This document shows, piece after piece, positions 1 through 4,920 of a stretch of DNA of 6,859 nucleotides. The notes beneath the pieces were generated by a model. That model saw nothing but the letters and a program-made list of their open reading frames with translations. It ran no database searches and had not been told where the DNA came from. The DNA comes from Acinetobacter sp. (GTDB taxonomy: Bacteria; Pseudomonadota; Gammaproteobacteria; Pseudomonadales; Moraxellaceae): the NCBI GenBank assembly GCA_030152675.1, contig JASLIY010000204.1, positions 1-6,859 on the forward strand, given 5' to 3'. Both the position numbers and the translations under genes were made by a program. The number at the start of each line of letters is the position of its first letter. Positions within the stretch are counted from its first letter, which is position 1.

Positions 1-1
1 T

Positions 2-97
2 GAGGAGATTATTTTAGGGATCAAGGAAGTACTAATGTCTCGAGGCTTTAGCCGAAAAGAATTAAATGAATTTATTCCATCTCATTTACGTGTATAA
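2..97 (+). CDS. 3' end of an unrecognised gene (partial)
   Basis: An open frame enters from the left edge and gives 31 C-terminal residues ending ...SHLRV before a TAA at 95-97. The fragment includes LMSRGFSRKELNEF, a mixed hydrophobic and charged stretch compatible with a short helical or helix-turn-helix tail. I do not recognise the family, and 31 residues are too few to name a function. Coding status is supported by the uninterrupted frame to the window edge and by the strong intrinsic terminator that starts 39 nt after the stop. Confidence 0.55.
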   Translation, partial: EEIILGIKEVLMSRGFSRKELNEFIPSHLRV

Positions 98-135
98 ACC
101 CACACGATCATGTGATGGTACACAATAAATAATCA

Positions 136-170
136 AAAAGGCACTTAATAAATTAAGTGCCTTTTCTTTT
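136..170 (+). terminator. Strong intrinsic terminator after the upstream gene
   Basis: A perfect 13-bp stem (136-148 with 153-165, core AAGGCACTTA/TAAGTGCCTT) closes a 4-nt loop and runs into a T-rich tail (TTTTCTTTT, 162-170). It has an A-tract on its 5' side as well, so it could act on both strands. It separates the upstream gene from everything that follows, so metK is unlikely to be read through from it. Confidence 0.85.
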
Positions 171-196
171 GAGTGTTATTTATGGCTCGTTATGAT
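169..196 (+). promoter_or_regulatory. Candidate sigma70-type promoter for a small transcript
   Basis: TTGAGT at 169-174 (4/6 to TTGACA) and TATGAT at 191-196 (5/6 to TATAAT) are separated by 16 nt, predicting a start near 203. It begins at the tail of the preceding terminator and is followed about 80 nt later by another terminator, so it would drive only a short RNA. Promoter-like hexamers are common in AT-rich DNA, so this is a prediction. Confidence 0.35.
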
Positions 197-241
197 GTTT
201 GCTTAAATGGCTTAAATAAAATCCGACTGTACAACATCTAC

Positions 242-257
242 GATTGAAATAAATTCA
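242..257 (+). repeat. 16-bp direct repeat, copy 1
   Basis: GATTGAAATAAATTCA occurs here and again, identically and in the same orientation, at 584-599 in the metK leader. Copy 1 lies inside the candidate small RNA. The flanking bases do not match, so the repeat is confined to 16 bp. Its function is unknown. Confidence 0.6.
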
Positions 258-280
258 CACTATCACGAATCATTTAGATT

Positions 281-313
281 AAGCATCAACTCCTAAGGCA
301 TTGATGCTTTTTT
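281..313 (+). terminator. Intrinsic terminator of the short 203-313 unit
   Basis: A 9-bp perfect stem AAGCATCAA/TTGATGCTT (281-289 with 301-309) has an 11-nt loop, and six T residues occupy 308-313. No annotated gene ends just upstream, so it implies a non-coding transcript or tandem termination of the gene ending at 97. Confidence 0.75.
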
Positions 314-345
314 CATTTCTGTAACTGAATTCTCAGTCTTAAGGA

Positions 346-373
346 TTGATTAAAATGTAAGTAAGTGTAAAAT
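346..373 (+). promoter_or_regulatory. Candidate distal metK promoter
   Basis: TTGATT at 346-351 and TAAAAT at 368-373 are spaced by 16 nt. Transcription would begin near 380, immediately before a small dyad (ATGAAT-TAT-ATTCAT, 381-395), and would give metK a leader of about 300 nt. It is the best-matched hexamer pair after the 281-313 terminator, but others exist in this AT-rich stretch. Confidence 0.3.
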
Positions 374-515
374 ATACAGAATGAATTATATTCATCTTAA
401 ATAAAATTAAATGAACATTAATAAAGATCAATGTGAGTTCTGAACAGTTAACTCTATATAAATTACAATTTAGTGCTCAAATCAATTGCAAGTATGCTTT
501 TGCAATGACTTGAAA

Positions 516-545
516 TTGAAAAAGAAACAGAACTAGATCTACAAA
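516..545 (+). promoter_or_regulatory. Candidate proximal metK promoter
   Basis: TTGAAA at 516-521 (5/6) and TACAAA at 540-545 (4/6) have an 18-nt spacer. An overlapping alternative is TTGAAA at 510-515 with TAGATC at 534-539. Either would give a leader of about 135 nt containing the SD-sequestering dyad at 622-682. A short hairpin (ATTGCAA/TTGCAAT, 485-506) lies just upstream. This is a weak prediction. Confidence 0.22.
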
Positions 546-583
546 TTTAGTTTTTTTAAGCTTTAACGCAATAAAAAACAGCT

Positions 584-599
584 GATTGAAATAAATTCA
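584..599 (+). repeat. 16-bp direct repeat, copy 2
   Basis: An identical copy of GATTGAAATAAATTCA, also found at 242-257. It lies about 87 nt upstream of the metK start codon. It contains TTGAAA, but no good -10 hexamer follows at 16-18 nt, so a promoter role is not supported. Confidence 0.6.
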
Positions 600-621
600 T
601 GCAAAATACACAGGTTAAGCT

Positions 622-682
622 AGTCCTAATGCTGAAGTCGATGTAACATATCGCGTCTTTATGAATAAACTGTGATAGGACT
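622..682 (+). promoter_or_regulatory. metK leader fold that can sequester the Shine-Dalgarno
   Basis: AGTCCTA (622-628) is the exact reverse complement of TAGGACT (676-682), which contains the metK Shine-Dalgarno TAGGA (676-680). After one A/A mismatch the helix can extend by U-G, G-U and C-G pairs (630-632 with 672-674). The enclosed segment can form an inner hairpin (CGATGT/ATATCG, 639-653, with one G-U pair and a 3-nt loop). If it forms in the mRNA it would block ribosome binding, as in translational attenuators. Whether it responds to a ligand such as SAM is inference. I do not recognise a known SAM or SAH riboswitch here. Confidence 0.35.
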
Positions 683-685
683 TTC

Positions 686-1852
686 ATGCGTGAGTATGCT
701 GTTTTTACTTCGGAATCTGTAAGCGAGGGACATCCCGACAAAATGGCGGATCAAATCAGTGACGCTATACTGGATGCCATCTTAAAAGAAGACCCTTATG
801 CTCGAGTAGCTTGTGAAACTTTAGTAAAAACAGGCGCTGTGGTACTTGCAGGTGAAATTTCATCGACTGCAAATGTTGATTTTGAGGCGGTTGTTCGTCA
901 AACCGTAAATGGAATTGGCTATCATCACACCGACCTCGGTTTTGATGGCTCGACTTGTGCTGTGATCAACATGATTGGTAAACAATCACCTGAAATCGCC
1001 CAAGGTGTAGATCGCCAAAAACCTGAAGATCAAGGTGCTGGAGATCAAGGCTTAATGTTTGGTTATGCAAGCCGTGAAACTGATGTGTTGATGCCAGCAC
1101 CGATTTCATATGCGCATCGCCTGATGGAAAAGCAAGCTGAGTTACGTCGTAACGGTCGCCTCTCTTGGTTACGCCCTGATGCAAAAAGCCAAGTGACTTT
1201 TGCTTACGAAAATGGCAAACCTGTTCGTCTAGATGCCGTGGTGTTGTCAACACAACATGATCCTGAAATCAGCCAAGCGAAGCTTAAAGAAGCGGTAATT
1301 GAAGAAATTATCAAACCAATTATTCCAGCTGATATGTTCCATAGTGGTACAAAATTCCACATCAACCCAACTGGTCTCTTTGTGATTGGTGGACCTGTCG
1401 GTGATTGCGGCCTGACTGGACGTAAAATTATCGTAGATACCTATGGTGGCATGGCACGTCATGGCGGTGGTGCGTTTTCAGGTAAAGATCCATCTAAAGT
1501 CGACCGCTCTGCTGCATATGCAGGTCGTTATGTTGCCAAAAACATTGTTGCTGCTGGCTTAGCAGATAAATGCGAGATTCAAGTCTCCTATGCAATTGGT
1601 GTGGCCGAACCGACCTCAATCTCGATCAATACATTCAATACTGGAAAAATCTCAGATGAGCTTATTGTTCAATTGGTTCGTGAACACTTCGATCTACGTC
1701 CGTATGGCATTACCCGCATGTTAGATCTTTTACAACCAATGTATCAGCAAACTGCAGCCTACGGTCACTTTGGTCGCGAAGGAAATGACCATGCATTTAC
1801 TTGGGAAAAAACGGATAAAGTTGAAGCCCTTAAAGCATCTGCAAATCTTTAA
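686..1852 (+). CDS. metK: S-adenosylmethionine synthase (methionine adenosyltransferase)
   Basis: MetK makes S-adenosylmethionine from L-methionine and ATP, cleaving the tripolyphosphate intermediate in the cytoplasm. It is normally a tetramer needing Mg2+ and K+. The 388 residues match the family length (E. coli about 384). Visible signatures are the N-terminal [12 protein letters not shown] with the catalytic His16-Pro-Asp18 segment, the ATP-binding hexapeptide GAGDQG (117-122), and the glycine-rich [15 protein letters not shown] loop (260-274). All three domains are intact. The ATG is set by TAGGA 5 nt upstream and an in-frame TGA at 662-664. It has a leader of at least 135 nt with a dyad covering the SD, and it ends at its own terminator, so it is probably a single-gene unit. 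The identification is secure. Confidence 0.97.
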   Translation: MREYAVFTSESVSEGHPDKMADQISDAILDAILKEDPYARVACETLVKTGAVVLAGEISSTANVDFEAVVRQTVNGIGYHHTDLGFDGSTCAVINMIGKQSPEIAQGVDRQKPEDQGAGDQGLMFGYASRETDVLMPAPISYAHRLMEKQAELRRNGRLSWLRPDAKSQVTFAYENGKPVRLDAVVLSTQHDPEISQAKLKEAVIEEIIKPIIPADMFHSGTKFHINPTGLFVIGGPVGDCGLTGRKIIVDTYGGMARHGGGAFSGKDPSKVDRSAAYAGRYVAKNIVAAGLADKCEIQVSYAIGVAEPTSISINTFNTGKISDELIVQLVREHFDLRPYGITRMLDLLQPMYQQTAAYGHFGREGNDHAFTWEKTDKVEALKASANL

Positions 1853-1890
1853 GATCTGATCTAAACATTCAGTTTTTAAAGTATCTAATC

Positions 1891-1927
1891 TGAAGCAGAA
1901 TCAAATAGTTGGTTTAATTATGCTTCA
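1891..1927 (+). other. metK 3'UTR hairpin directly before the terminator
   Basis: TGAAGCA (1891-1897) pairs with TGCTTCA (1921-1927), and after one G/A mismatch AAT pairs with ATT, giving ten pairs around a 15-nt loop. It abuts the terminator stem at 1928, so the metK transcript ends in two consecutive hairpins. Possible roles are protection of the 3' end or part of a 3'UTR-derived RNA. Neither is shown by the sequence alone. Confidence 0.4.
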
Positions 1928-1964
1928 AAAATACTCAGCACCCTCAAGGTACTGAGTATTTTTT
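1928..1964 (+). terminator. Intrinsic terminator of metK, possibly bidirectional
   Basis: An 11-bp stem AAAATACTCAG/CTGAGTATTTT (1928-1938 with 1952-1962) encloses a further ACC/GGT pairing and is followed by T residues to 1964. The complementary strand reads into five T residues, so it can also end transcripts of the convergent zinc-ribbon gene, which stops at 2023. Confidence 0.85.
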
Positions 1965-2022
1965 ATGCGTATCGTATGGTCGAACATCTTTACTGATCTA
2001 TTGATGACGACAGGCGAATGAG

Positions 2023-2277
2023 CTAGGGTTTAGCAATAGACGAAGACTTATCCTTGCTCAGAACATCAAAGATGGTTTTTTTTTCGGGTTGTTCTTGATG
2101 ATCTTGAATATAAGCATGCACGAGCTTGAAGGTCAGCACTACAGCAAGACAAGCCGTCACACAAAAAATCCAAACACTGATTGAACTTTTAATATGCTGT
2201 GAGCCACAGTGGGGACACTCTTTATGGCTGCTCAACAATGCCTTGTTACAACAAGCACAATGGTATTGGGAATGCAT
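2023..2277 (-). CDS. Small zinc-ribbon, single-pass membrane protein (hypothetical)
   Basis: This 84-residue protein has no function that I recognise. An N-terminal CxxC pair (Cys7, Cys10) and a CPHC pair (Cys21, Cys24, followed by Gly) form a zinc ribbon of the kind annotated as double zinc-ribbon domains. One hydrophobic segment follows (about residues 33-50, WIFCVTACLAVVLTF). The remainder is a polar, charged tail (about 54-84) with an EKK and KDKSSS composition. The start is very well supported: a perfect AGGAGG (minus strand, 2284-2289) sits 6 nt before ATG. A zinc ribbon tethered to the inner membrane may bind protein or nucleic acid partners, but that is family-level inference. It converges with metK and diverges from the small gene at 2579. 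Confidence 0.8.
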   Translation of the reverse strand: MHSQYHCACCNKALLSSHKECPHCGSQHIKSSISVWIFCVTACLAVVLTFKLVHAYIQDHQEQPEKKTIFDVLSKDKSSSIAKP

Positions 2278-2313
2278 AGGTATCCTCCTATTTCAATTTA
2301 TATGCGCTTTCCG

Positions 2314-2392
2314 TCGGCATATTTATATTGTCCCAAGATCATATGAGACTTAACAAATAAAAACAATCAATTGTTTATATTAAATATGCCGA
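2314..2392. repeat. 12-bp perfect inverted repeat upstream of the zinc-ribbon gene
   Basis: TCGGCATATTTA (2314-2325) and its exact reverse complement TAAATATGCCGA (2381-2392) flank 55 nt. The spacer contains a small hairpin AAACAA-TCAA-TTGTTT (2361-2376). The repeat covers the probable promoter and leader region of the minus-strand zinc-ribbon gene. There is no obvious target-site duplication. It may be a pair of operator half-sites or the ends of a tiny palindromic element; the sequence does not decide. Confidence 0.45.
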
Positions 2393-2578
2393 ACAACCAG
2401 ACAATTACATAATAGCGATATTCTTGCTTTTTTAGCTTACTTTTTAAGCAAACCTAAACACTTTGCTACATTTCTCAGAAATATAACTGCAATGTATAAC
2501 ATCCCAATGACATTTCAAAGTTTAATTCCGCTAAACTTATCCCTTTAGATCTTCACGGAATTGCATAGTAGGAGCAAA

Positions 2579-2776
2579 ATGAAACTTATTCATAAAGGTG
2601 GTTTTAGAGAGCGGGCCAATCGCAATCGTAAATATCAGCAATCTGAAAATCATCAAACAACACTCGAAATTAAGCATCAATATCAGCCACGGATCACCGA
2701 AACCGAGGCTCAAGAAGATACAGACACAACCCAACAAGAAACGTCAAAATCTACACTTCGTAATCCACAGTGCTAA
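2579..2776 (+). CDS. Small charged hypothetical protein, 65 aa
   Basis: The function is unknown. The frame can be extended to an ATG at 2561, but the ATG at 2579 is chosen because TAGGAG (2569-2574) lies 4 nt upstream and the 2561 start has no such site. The N-terminal third is basic (Lys2, Lys6, Arg10, Arg12, Arg15, Arg17, Lys18), and the C-terminal half is acidic and rich in Thr and Gln. The protein ends in Cys65. No signal peptide, membrane segment or known motif is visible, and it is probably largely disordered. The strong Shine-Dalgarno and a stop codon abutting a terminator stem argue that it is real despite its size. Nucleic-acid or ribosome binding by the basic end is only a guess. 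Confidence 0.6.
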   Translation: MKLIHKGGFRERANRNRKYQQSENHQTTLEIKHQYQPRITETEAQEDTDTTQQETSKSTLRNPQC

Positions 2777-2803
2777 AAAAGCCGAATCAAGGATTCGGCT
2801 TTT
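2777..2803. terminator. Bidirectional terminator between the 65-aa gene and fxsA
   Basis: A perfect 12-bp stem AAAAGCCGAATC/GATTCGGCTTTT (2777-2788 with 2792-2803) has a 3-nt loop. On the plus strand it starts at the TAA of the 65-aa gene and ends in four T residues. On the minus strand, 18 nt past the fxsA stop, it runs into six T residues. It is therefore the stronger terminator for fxsA. Confidence 0.85.
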
Positions 2804-2820
2804 GGTGTGATCATTTCTAA

Positions 2821-3402
2821 TTATTTTTTCGGTGTTACATCTTTAAATTCAATTTGTTTATGCTCTGGTTCAACTTCATGTGCTTCCCCATCAATCACAT
2901 TGGAATCACGATACTGTCCTGCATTTGGGTTTTGCATGTCTTGCATCTGGCGCATCAAGTCTGCAAATGGATTTTCACCAGCCGCACCGCCTTGATTCAT
3001 ATTGCCACCCATCATCCCCCCCATCATTTTTTCCATCATCGCTTGTTGACGTTTTGCAATCGCTTGCATAAACAAGGTCCGGAAGAATTTCTGAACTGGT
3101 GGAATCAAGATCAGAACTGCAAGTACATCACTGATTAGACCCGGAATTAAAAGTAGAAAACCTGCCATCGCCATTGCGATTTTGCGTCCCACCACGGGGT
3201 CGCTACCCATCTGCCCAGTCATTTGCATTTGCTGTAATTGCGGCATAATGCTCGCAGTACTTGAACGCAGCATACTTAGGCCGATAAAAAAGGCGATGAT
3301 AAACCAAAAGAATACGTACCAACCACTCATGAATTGTGCAACCCCAATCCATACGGCTATTTCGGCAACAATCGCAATTAATATAAGGGGGAATAATTTC
3401 AA
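2821..3402 (-). CDS. fxsA: FxsA family inner-membrane protein
   Basis: FxsA is an inner-membrane protein. In E. coli its overproduction relieves F-plasmid exclusion of phage T7, and its normal role is unknown. This 193-residue version shows N-terminal hydrophobic segments at about 3-24 and 27-45, then about 76-103 with the family signature GFLLLIPGLISDVLAVLIL followed by IPPVQKFF. The C-terminal cytoplasmic-type tail is longer than in E. coli (158 aa) and methionine/glycine-rich (MMEKMMGGMMGGNM, 122-135), then acidic. The start is TTG. An in-frame TAA lies 9 nt upstream and the first internal ATG (Met25) would lose the first membrane segment, so TTG is nearly forced. GAGG lies about 10 nt upstream, a slightly long spacing. 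It is a single gene ending at the 2777-2803 terminator. Confidence 0.92.
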   Translation of the reverse strand: MKLFPLILIAIVAEIAVWIGVAQFMSGWYVFFWFIIAFFIGLSMLRSSTASIMPQLQQMQMTGQMGSDPVVGRKIAMAMAGFLLLIPGLISDVLAVLILIPPVQKFFRTLFMQAIAKRQQAMMEKMMGGMMGGNMNQGGAAGENPFADLMRQMQDMQNPNAGQYRDSNVIDGEAHEVEPEHKQIEFKDVTPKK

Positions 3403-3512
3403 ATCTACTTAACCTCTTGATTGGTATAACTATAAATTAAAAATATCTACATCGTTTCAATTTAATGTACACAGTTCTGCACACATCAAGAAATGTTTCA
3501 ATTTTCTATACT

Positions 3513-3707
3513 CTATATTTTAGCACAATGTACAAAAATCAAGGCGACAAACCAAAAAAGTATACATTTACTAGAATATTTTTGAGTTAAAAATATTGGG
3601 GGATAGCGCTTAACCATAAATATGCTTTTCATATTTTCATTCTTGAGCTCAAATCCAATCTCTGCTTTTACGAGAATTTGATAGAGAGCCCCTATCCAGC
3701 AGGCGTT
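3513..3707 (-). other. 64-codon stop-free frame, possible gene remnant or tiny membrane peptide
   Basis: Between TAA (3708-3710) and TAG (3513-3515) the minus strand reads NACWIGALYQILVKAEIGFE and onwards without a stop. The first ATG (3630-3632) would give 39 residues ending in a hydrophobic stretch ILFWFVALIFVHCAKI, and a second ATG follows at 3615-3617. Neither start has a convincing Shine-Dalgarno. It could be a decayed gene, part of a repeated intergenic sequence, a real micropeptide upstream of fxsA, or chance in AT-rich DNA. I do not claim a protein. Confidence 0.2.
3517..3525 (-). promoter_or_regulatory. Candidate extended -10 promoter for fxsA
   Basis: On the minus strand TGCTAAAAT fits the extended -10 pattern TGnTATAAT with one mismatch in the hexamer. 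The start would be near 3510, leaving a 5' leader of about 108 nt before the TTG of fxsA. A -35 at normal spacing is poor, which extended -10 promoters tolerate. TTGATG/TTAAAT with an 18-nt spacer, closer to the gene, is an alternative. Confidence 0.3.
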
Positions 3708-3733
3708 TTATTTTACTCATAACATATTATAAT
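3706..3733 (+). promoter_or_regulatory. Promoter of the lipoprotein gene
   Basis: A perfect TATAAT lies at 3728-3733, with a poor -35 (TTTTAT, 3706-3711, 16-nt spacer). Transcription would start near 3740, giving a leader of about 20 nt that just contains the Shine-Dalgarno AAGG (3749-3752). The weak -35 hints at activator dependence or low expression. Confidence 0.5.
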
Positions 3734-3760
3734 GATCTGCATTTTCTCAAGGCTATAACA

Positions 3761-4099
3761 ATGAAAACCAAAGTAATCACCTTTCTATTGCTTACTATCA
3801 CGATCACAGCCTGCCAAAAGCAACCAGAAGAAGCTCTTGAATCACACCCCAGCCTAAATGTTGAATTTGAAAAATCATCTTTGGTGATTGATGGATTCTT
3901 TGATCAATTGGATTTAGCTAGCACTCCTGTTGCTGAAAAAAAGCAAATCGTCTGTGTCAAATACCCAGCTGAATATAAAAACAATTACATACCAGCCGCA
4001 CTCCAAATAGAAGGCAATACATTTTCAGAAGAAAAGCTGCTGCATGATTTAGATATAGCTTTAGATTATTACAAACAGAAGTACAACATACAGTGCTAA
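3761..4099 (+). CDS. Small predicted lipoprotein (hypothetical), 112 aa
   Basis: The N-terminus is a bacterial lipoprotein signal: Lys2 and Lys4, a hydrophobic core VITFLLLTITI, and the lipobox ITAC with Cys18 as the predicted lipidated residue. The mature protein would be about 95 residues, membrane-anchored and facing the periplasm. It begins QKQPEEALE, so no Asp follows the Cys, which would favour outer-membrane sorting under the E. coli rule. Two further cysteines (Cys65 and the C-terminal Cys112) could form a disulfide. The C-terminal part (88-108) looks helical. I recognise no family. The ATG follows AAGG with an 8-nt spacing and a perfect TATAAT upstream. No clear intrinsic terminator follows. 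Confidence 0.75.
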   Translation: MKTKVITFLLLTITITACQKQPEEALESHPSLNVEFEKSSLVIDGFFDQLDLASTPVAEKKQIVCVKYPAEYKNNYIPAALQIEGNTFSEEKLLHDLDIALDYYKQKYNIQC

Positions 4100-4310
4100 T
4101 GCTGATCTAAGATTGGTTTTTAAACTTCTTCAAAATCATCAACATCAATTGATAAGAAGGCCTTCGGAAGAGAAAATGGTCTGTGCGCGCCGAAATCAAG
4201 CATTGCGGAAGCCTATAAGCCAATGAACATCTCAACACCTTGAAAATTCAGCATGCACAAGCAACTGCATTATGTAACAATATCAACTTTATCGTAATTT
4301 TTAATCTCGT
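4100..4310. other. 211-nt spacer before ruvC, no supported gene
   Basis: I find no terminator for the lipoprotein gene, no convincing promoter for ruvC and no RNA gene. It contains the palindromes GAAGGCCTTC (4156-4165) and GCATGC (4251-4256). The minus strand is stop-free for 46 codons (4110-4247), with a GTG at 4238 and an Arg-rich translation (ISARTDHFLFRRPSYQ), but there is no Shine-Dalgarno. This may be a remnant or a repeated intergenic sequence. Confidence 0.4.
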
Positions 4311-4856
4311 ATGACCTTAATTATTGGGATTGACCCAGGTTCACGTTTAACCGGTTATGGCATTATTCAAAAAGATGGCCAAAAACTCAGTTTTGTCGAT
4401 GCCGGTACAATTCGCACAGAAACCAAAGAGATACCTGAACGGCTCAAACGAATTTTTGCTGGGATTCATCGCATCGTGGAGTTTCATCAACCGACTGAAG
4501 CAGCAGTCGAACAAGTCTTCATGGCCAAAAACCCGGACTCAGCACTCAAGCTCGGTCAAGCACGTGGGGCTGCCATTGCCGCCTTGGTGAATGCTGATCT
4601 CGATGTCGCCGAATATACTGCACGACAAATTAAGCAGTCTGTGGTCGGTTATGGGGCTGCCGATAAAGAACAAGTTCAAATGATGGTGATGAAGATCCTA
4701 AACTTAAGCATTAAACCCCAAGAAGATGCGGCGGATGCGCTCGCAGCTGCGATTTGCCATGCGCATGCTTCAGGCAGCATGAGTAAGTTGGCAGTCTTAA
4801 ATGCCTTAGGTGGTATGGCACGCGGTCGAAGTCGTAGCAGCTCACGTCGACGCTAA
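4311..4856 (+). CDS. ruvC: Crossover junction endodeoxyribonuclease RuvC
   Basis: RuvC is the dimeric, Mg2+-dependent endonuclease that resolves Holliday junctions after RuvAB branch migration. The 181 residues contain the four catalytic acidic residues of the RNase-H-like fold: Asp8 in [12 protein letters not shown], Glu67 in AAVEQVF, and Asp139 and Asp142 in EDAADALA. These match E. coli Asp7, Glu66, Asp138 and Asp141 with a constant offset of one. The C-terminus is a basic Arg/Ser tail ([11 protein letters not shown]). A TAA at 4302-4304 forces the ATG at 4311, yet the bases before it (TTAATCTCGT) contain no Shine-Dalgarno, implying weak or atypical initiation. ruvA and ruvB do not follow, so ruvC stands alone here, facing glnS. 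Confidence 0.96.
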   Translation: MTLIIGIDPGSRLTGYGIIQKDGQKLSFVDAGTIRTETKEIPERLKRIFAGIHRIVEFHQPTEAAVEQVFMAKNPDSALKLGQARGAAIAALVNADLDVAEYTARQIKQSVVGYGAADKEQVQMMVMKILNLSIKPQEDAADALAAAICHAHASGSMSKLAVLNALGGMARGRSRSSSRRR

Positions 4857-4920
4857 ACTCGATAATGTGCCTTGTGCTGTACAATGACCTCAACTCATCA
4901 AGCATCTCCCATGAACGCGC

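Larger units (their letters stand above)
203..313 (+). ncRNA. Candidate small RNA of about 110 nt
   Basis: A predicted promoter (169-196) and an intrinsic terminator (281-313) bracket about 110 nt with no convincing gene. The only frame is a 21-codon one at 182-247 (MARYDVCLNG...) that lacks a clear Shine-Dalgarno and begins upstream of the predicted start site. The arrangement of terminator, promoter, short body and terminator is typical of trans-acting sRNA genes. I cannot match it to a known RNA family. Alternatives are a decayed gene or a second, back-up terminator for the upstream gene. Confidence 0.3.
3403..3760. other. 358-nt AT-rich divergent spacer between fxsA and the lipoprotein gene
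   Basis: No supported gene lies here. It holds an AT-only hairpin (AATATTTTT/AAAAATATT, 3575-3597, 5-nt loop), a second one (AAATATG/CATATTT, 3618-3636) and a 10-bp palindrome TTGAGCTCAA (3643-3652). It also holds two copies of GTTTCAATTT near 3454 and 3495 and two of AATGTACA near 3463 and 3527. The minus strand is free of stops for 64 codons (3516-3707). Promoters for both flanking genes are predicted within it. Confidence 0.5.

Noticed and set aside
182..247. 21-codon frame starting MARYDVCLNG
   Set aside because: There is no convincing Shine-Dalgarno, it begins upstream of the predicted start site, and it is too short to judge coding. Treated as part of the candidate non-coding unit.
292..297. 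GlnRS KMSKS loop reading TSKRKL (protein residues 292-297) considered as a mutated active site
   Set aside because: I recall the same TSKRKL form in Pseudomonas GlnRS, so it looks like normal lineage variation. The coordinates given are protein residues.
586..615. Promoter built on TTGAAA in the second 16-bp repeat
   Set aside because: No acceptable -10 hexamer occurs at 16-18 nt spacing.
556..741. Minus-strand open frame over the metK start
   Set aside because: It overlaps the metK leader and the secure N-terminus of MetK, and has no recognisable product.
966..1462. Minus-strand open frames inside metK
   Set aside because: They are antisense to an intact, unmistakable MetK reading frame, with no own signals.
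2537..2737. Minus-strand 66-aa frame over the 65-aa gene
   Set aside because: It is antisense to the better-supported plus-strand gene and has no SD or terminator of its own.
2598..2810. Alternative plus-strand 70-aa frame overlapping the 65-aa gene
   Set aside because: It lacks an SD and runs through the terminator stem at 2777-2803. The 2579 frame has a strong SD and stops right at the terminator.
2854..3138. Plus-strand frames (His-rich) across fxsA
   Set aside because: They are shadows of the Met-rich FxsA tail, since CAT is the reverse complement of ATG. FxsA is clearly the real gene.
4240..4260. Possible SOS-type operator TTGAAAATTC upstream of ruvC
   Set aside because: Only one half resembles the TTGAAA...TTTCAA dyad used in Acinetobacter DNA-damage control. 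No matching second half is present.
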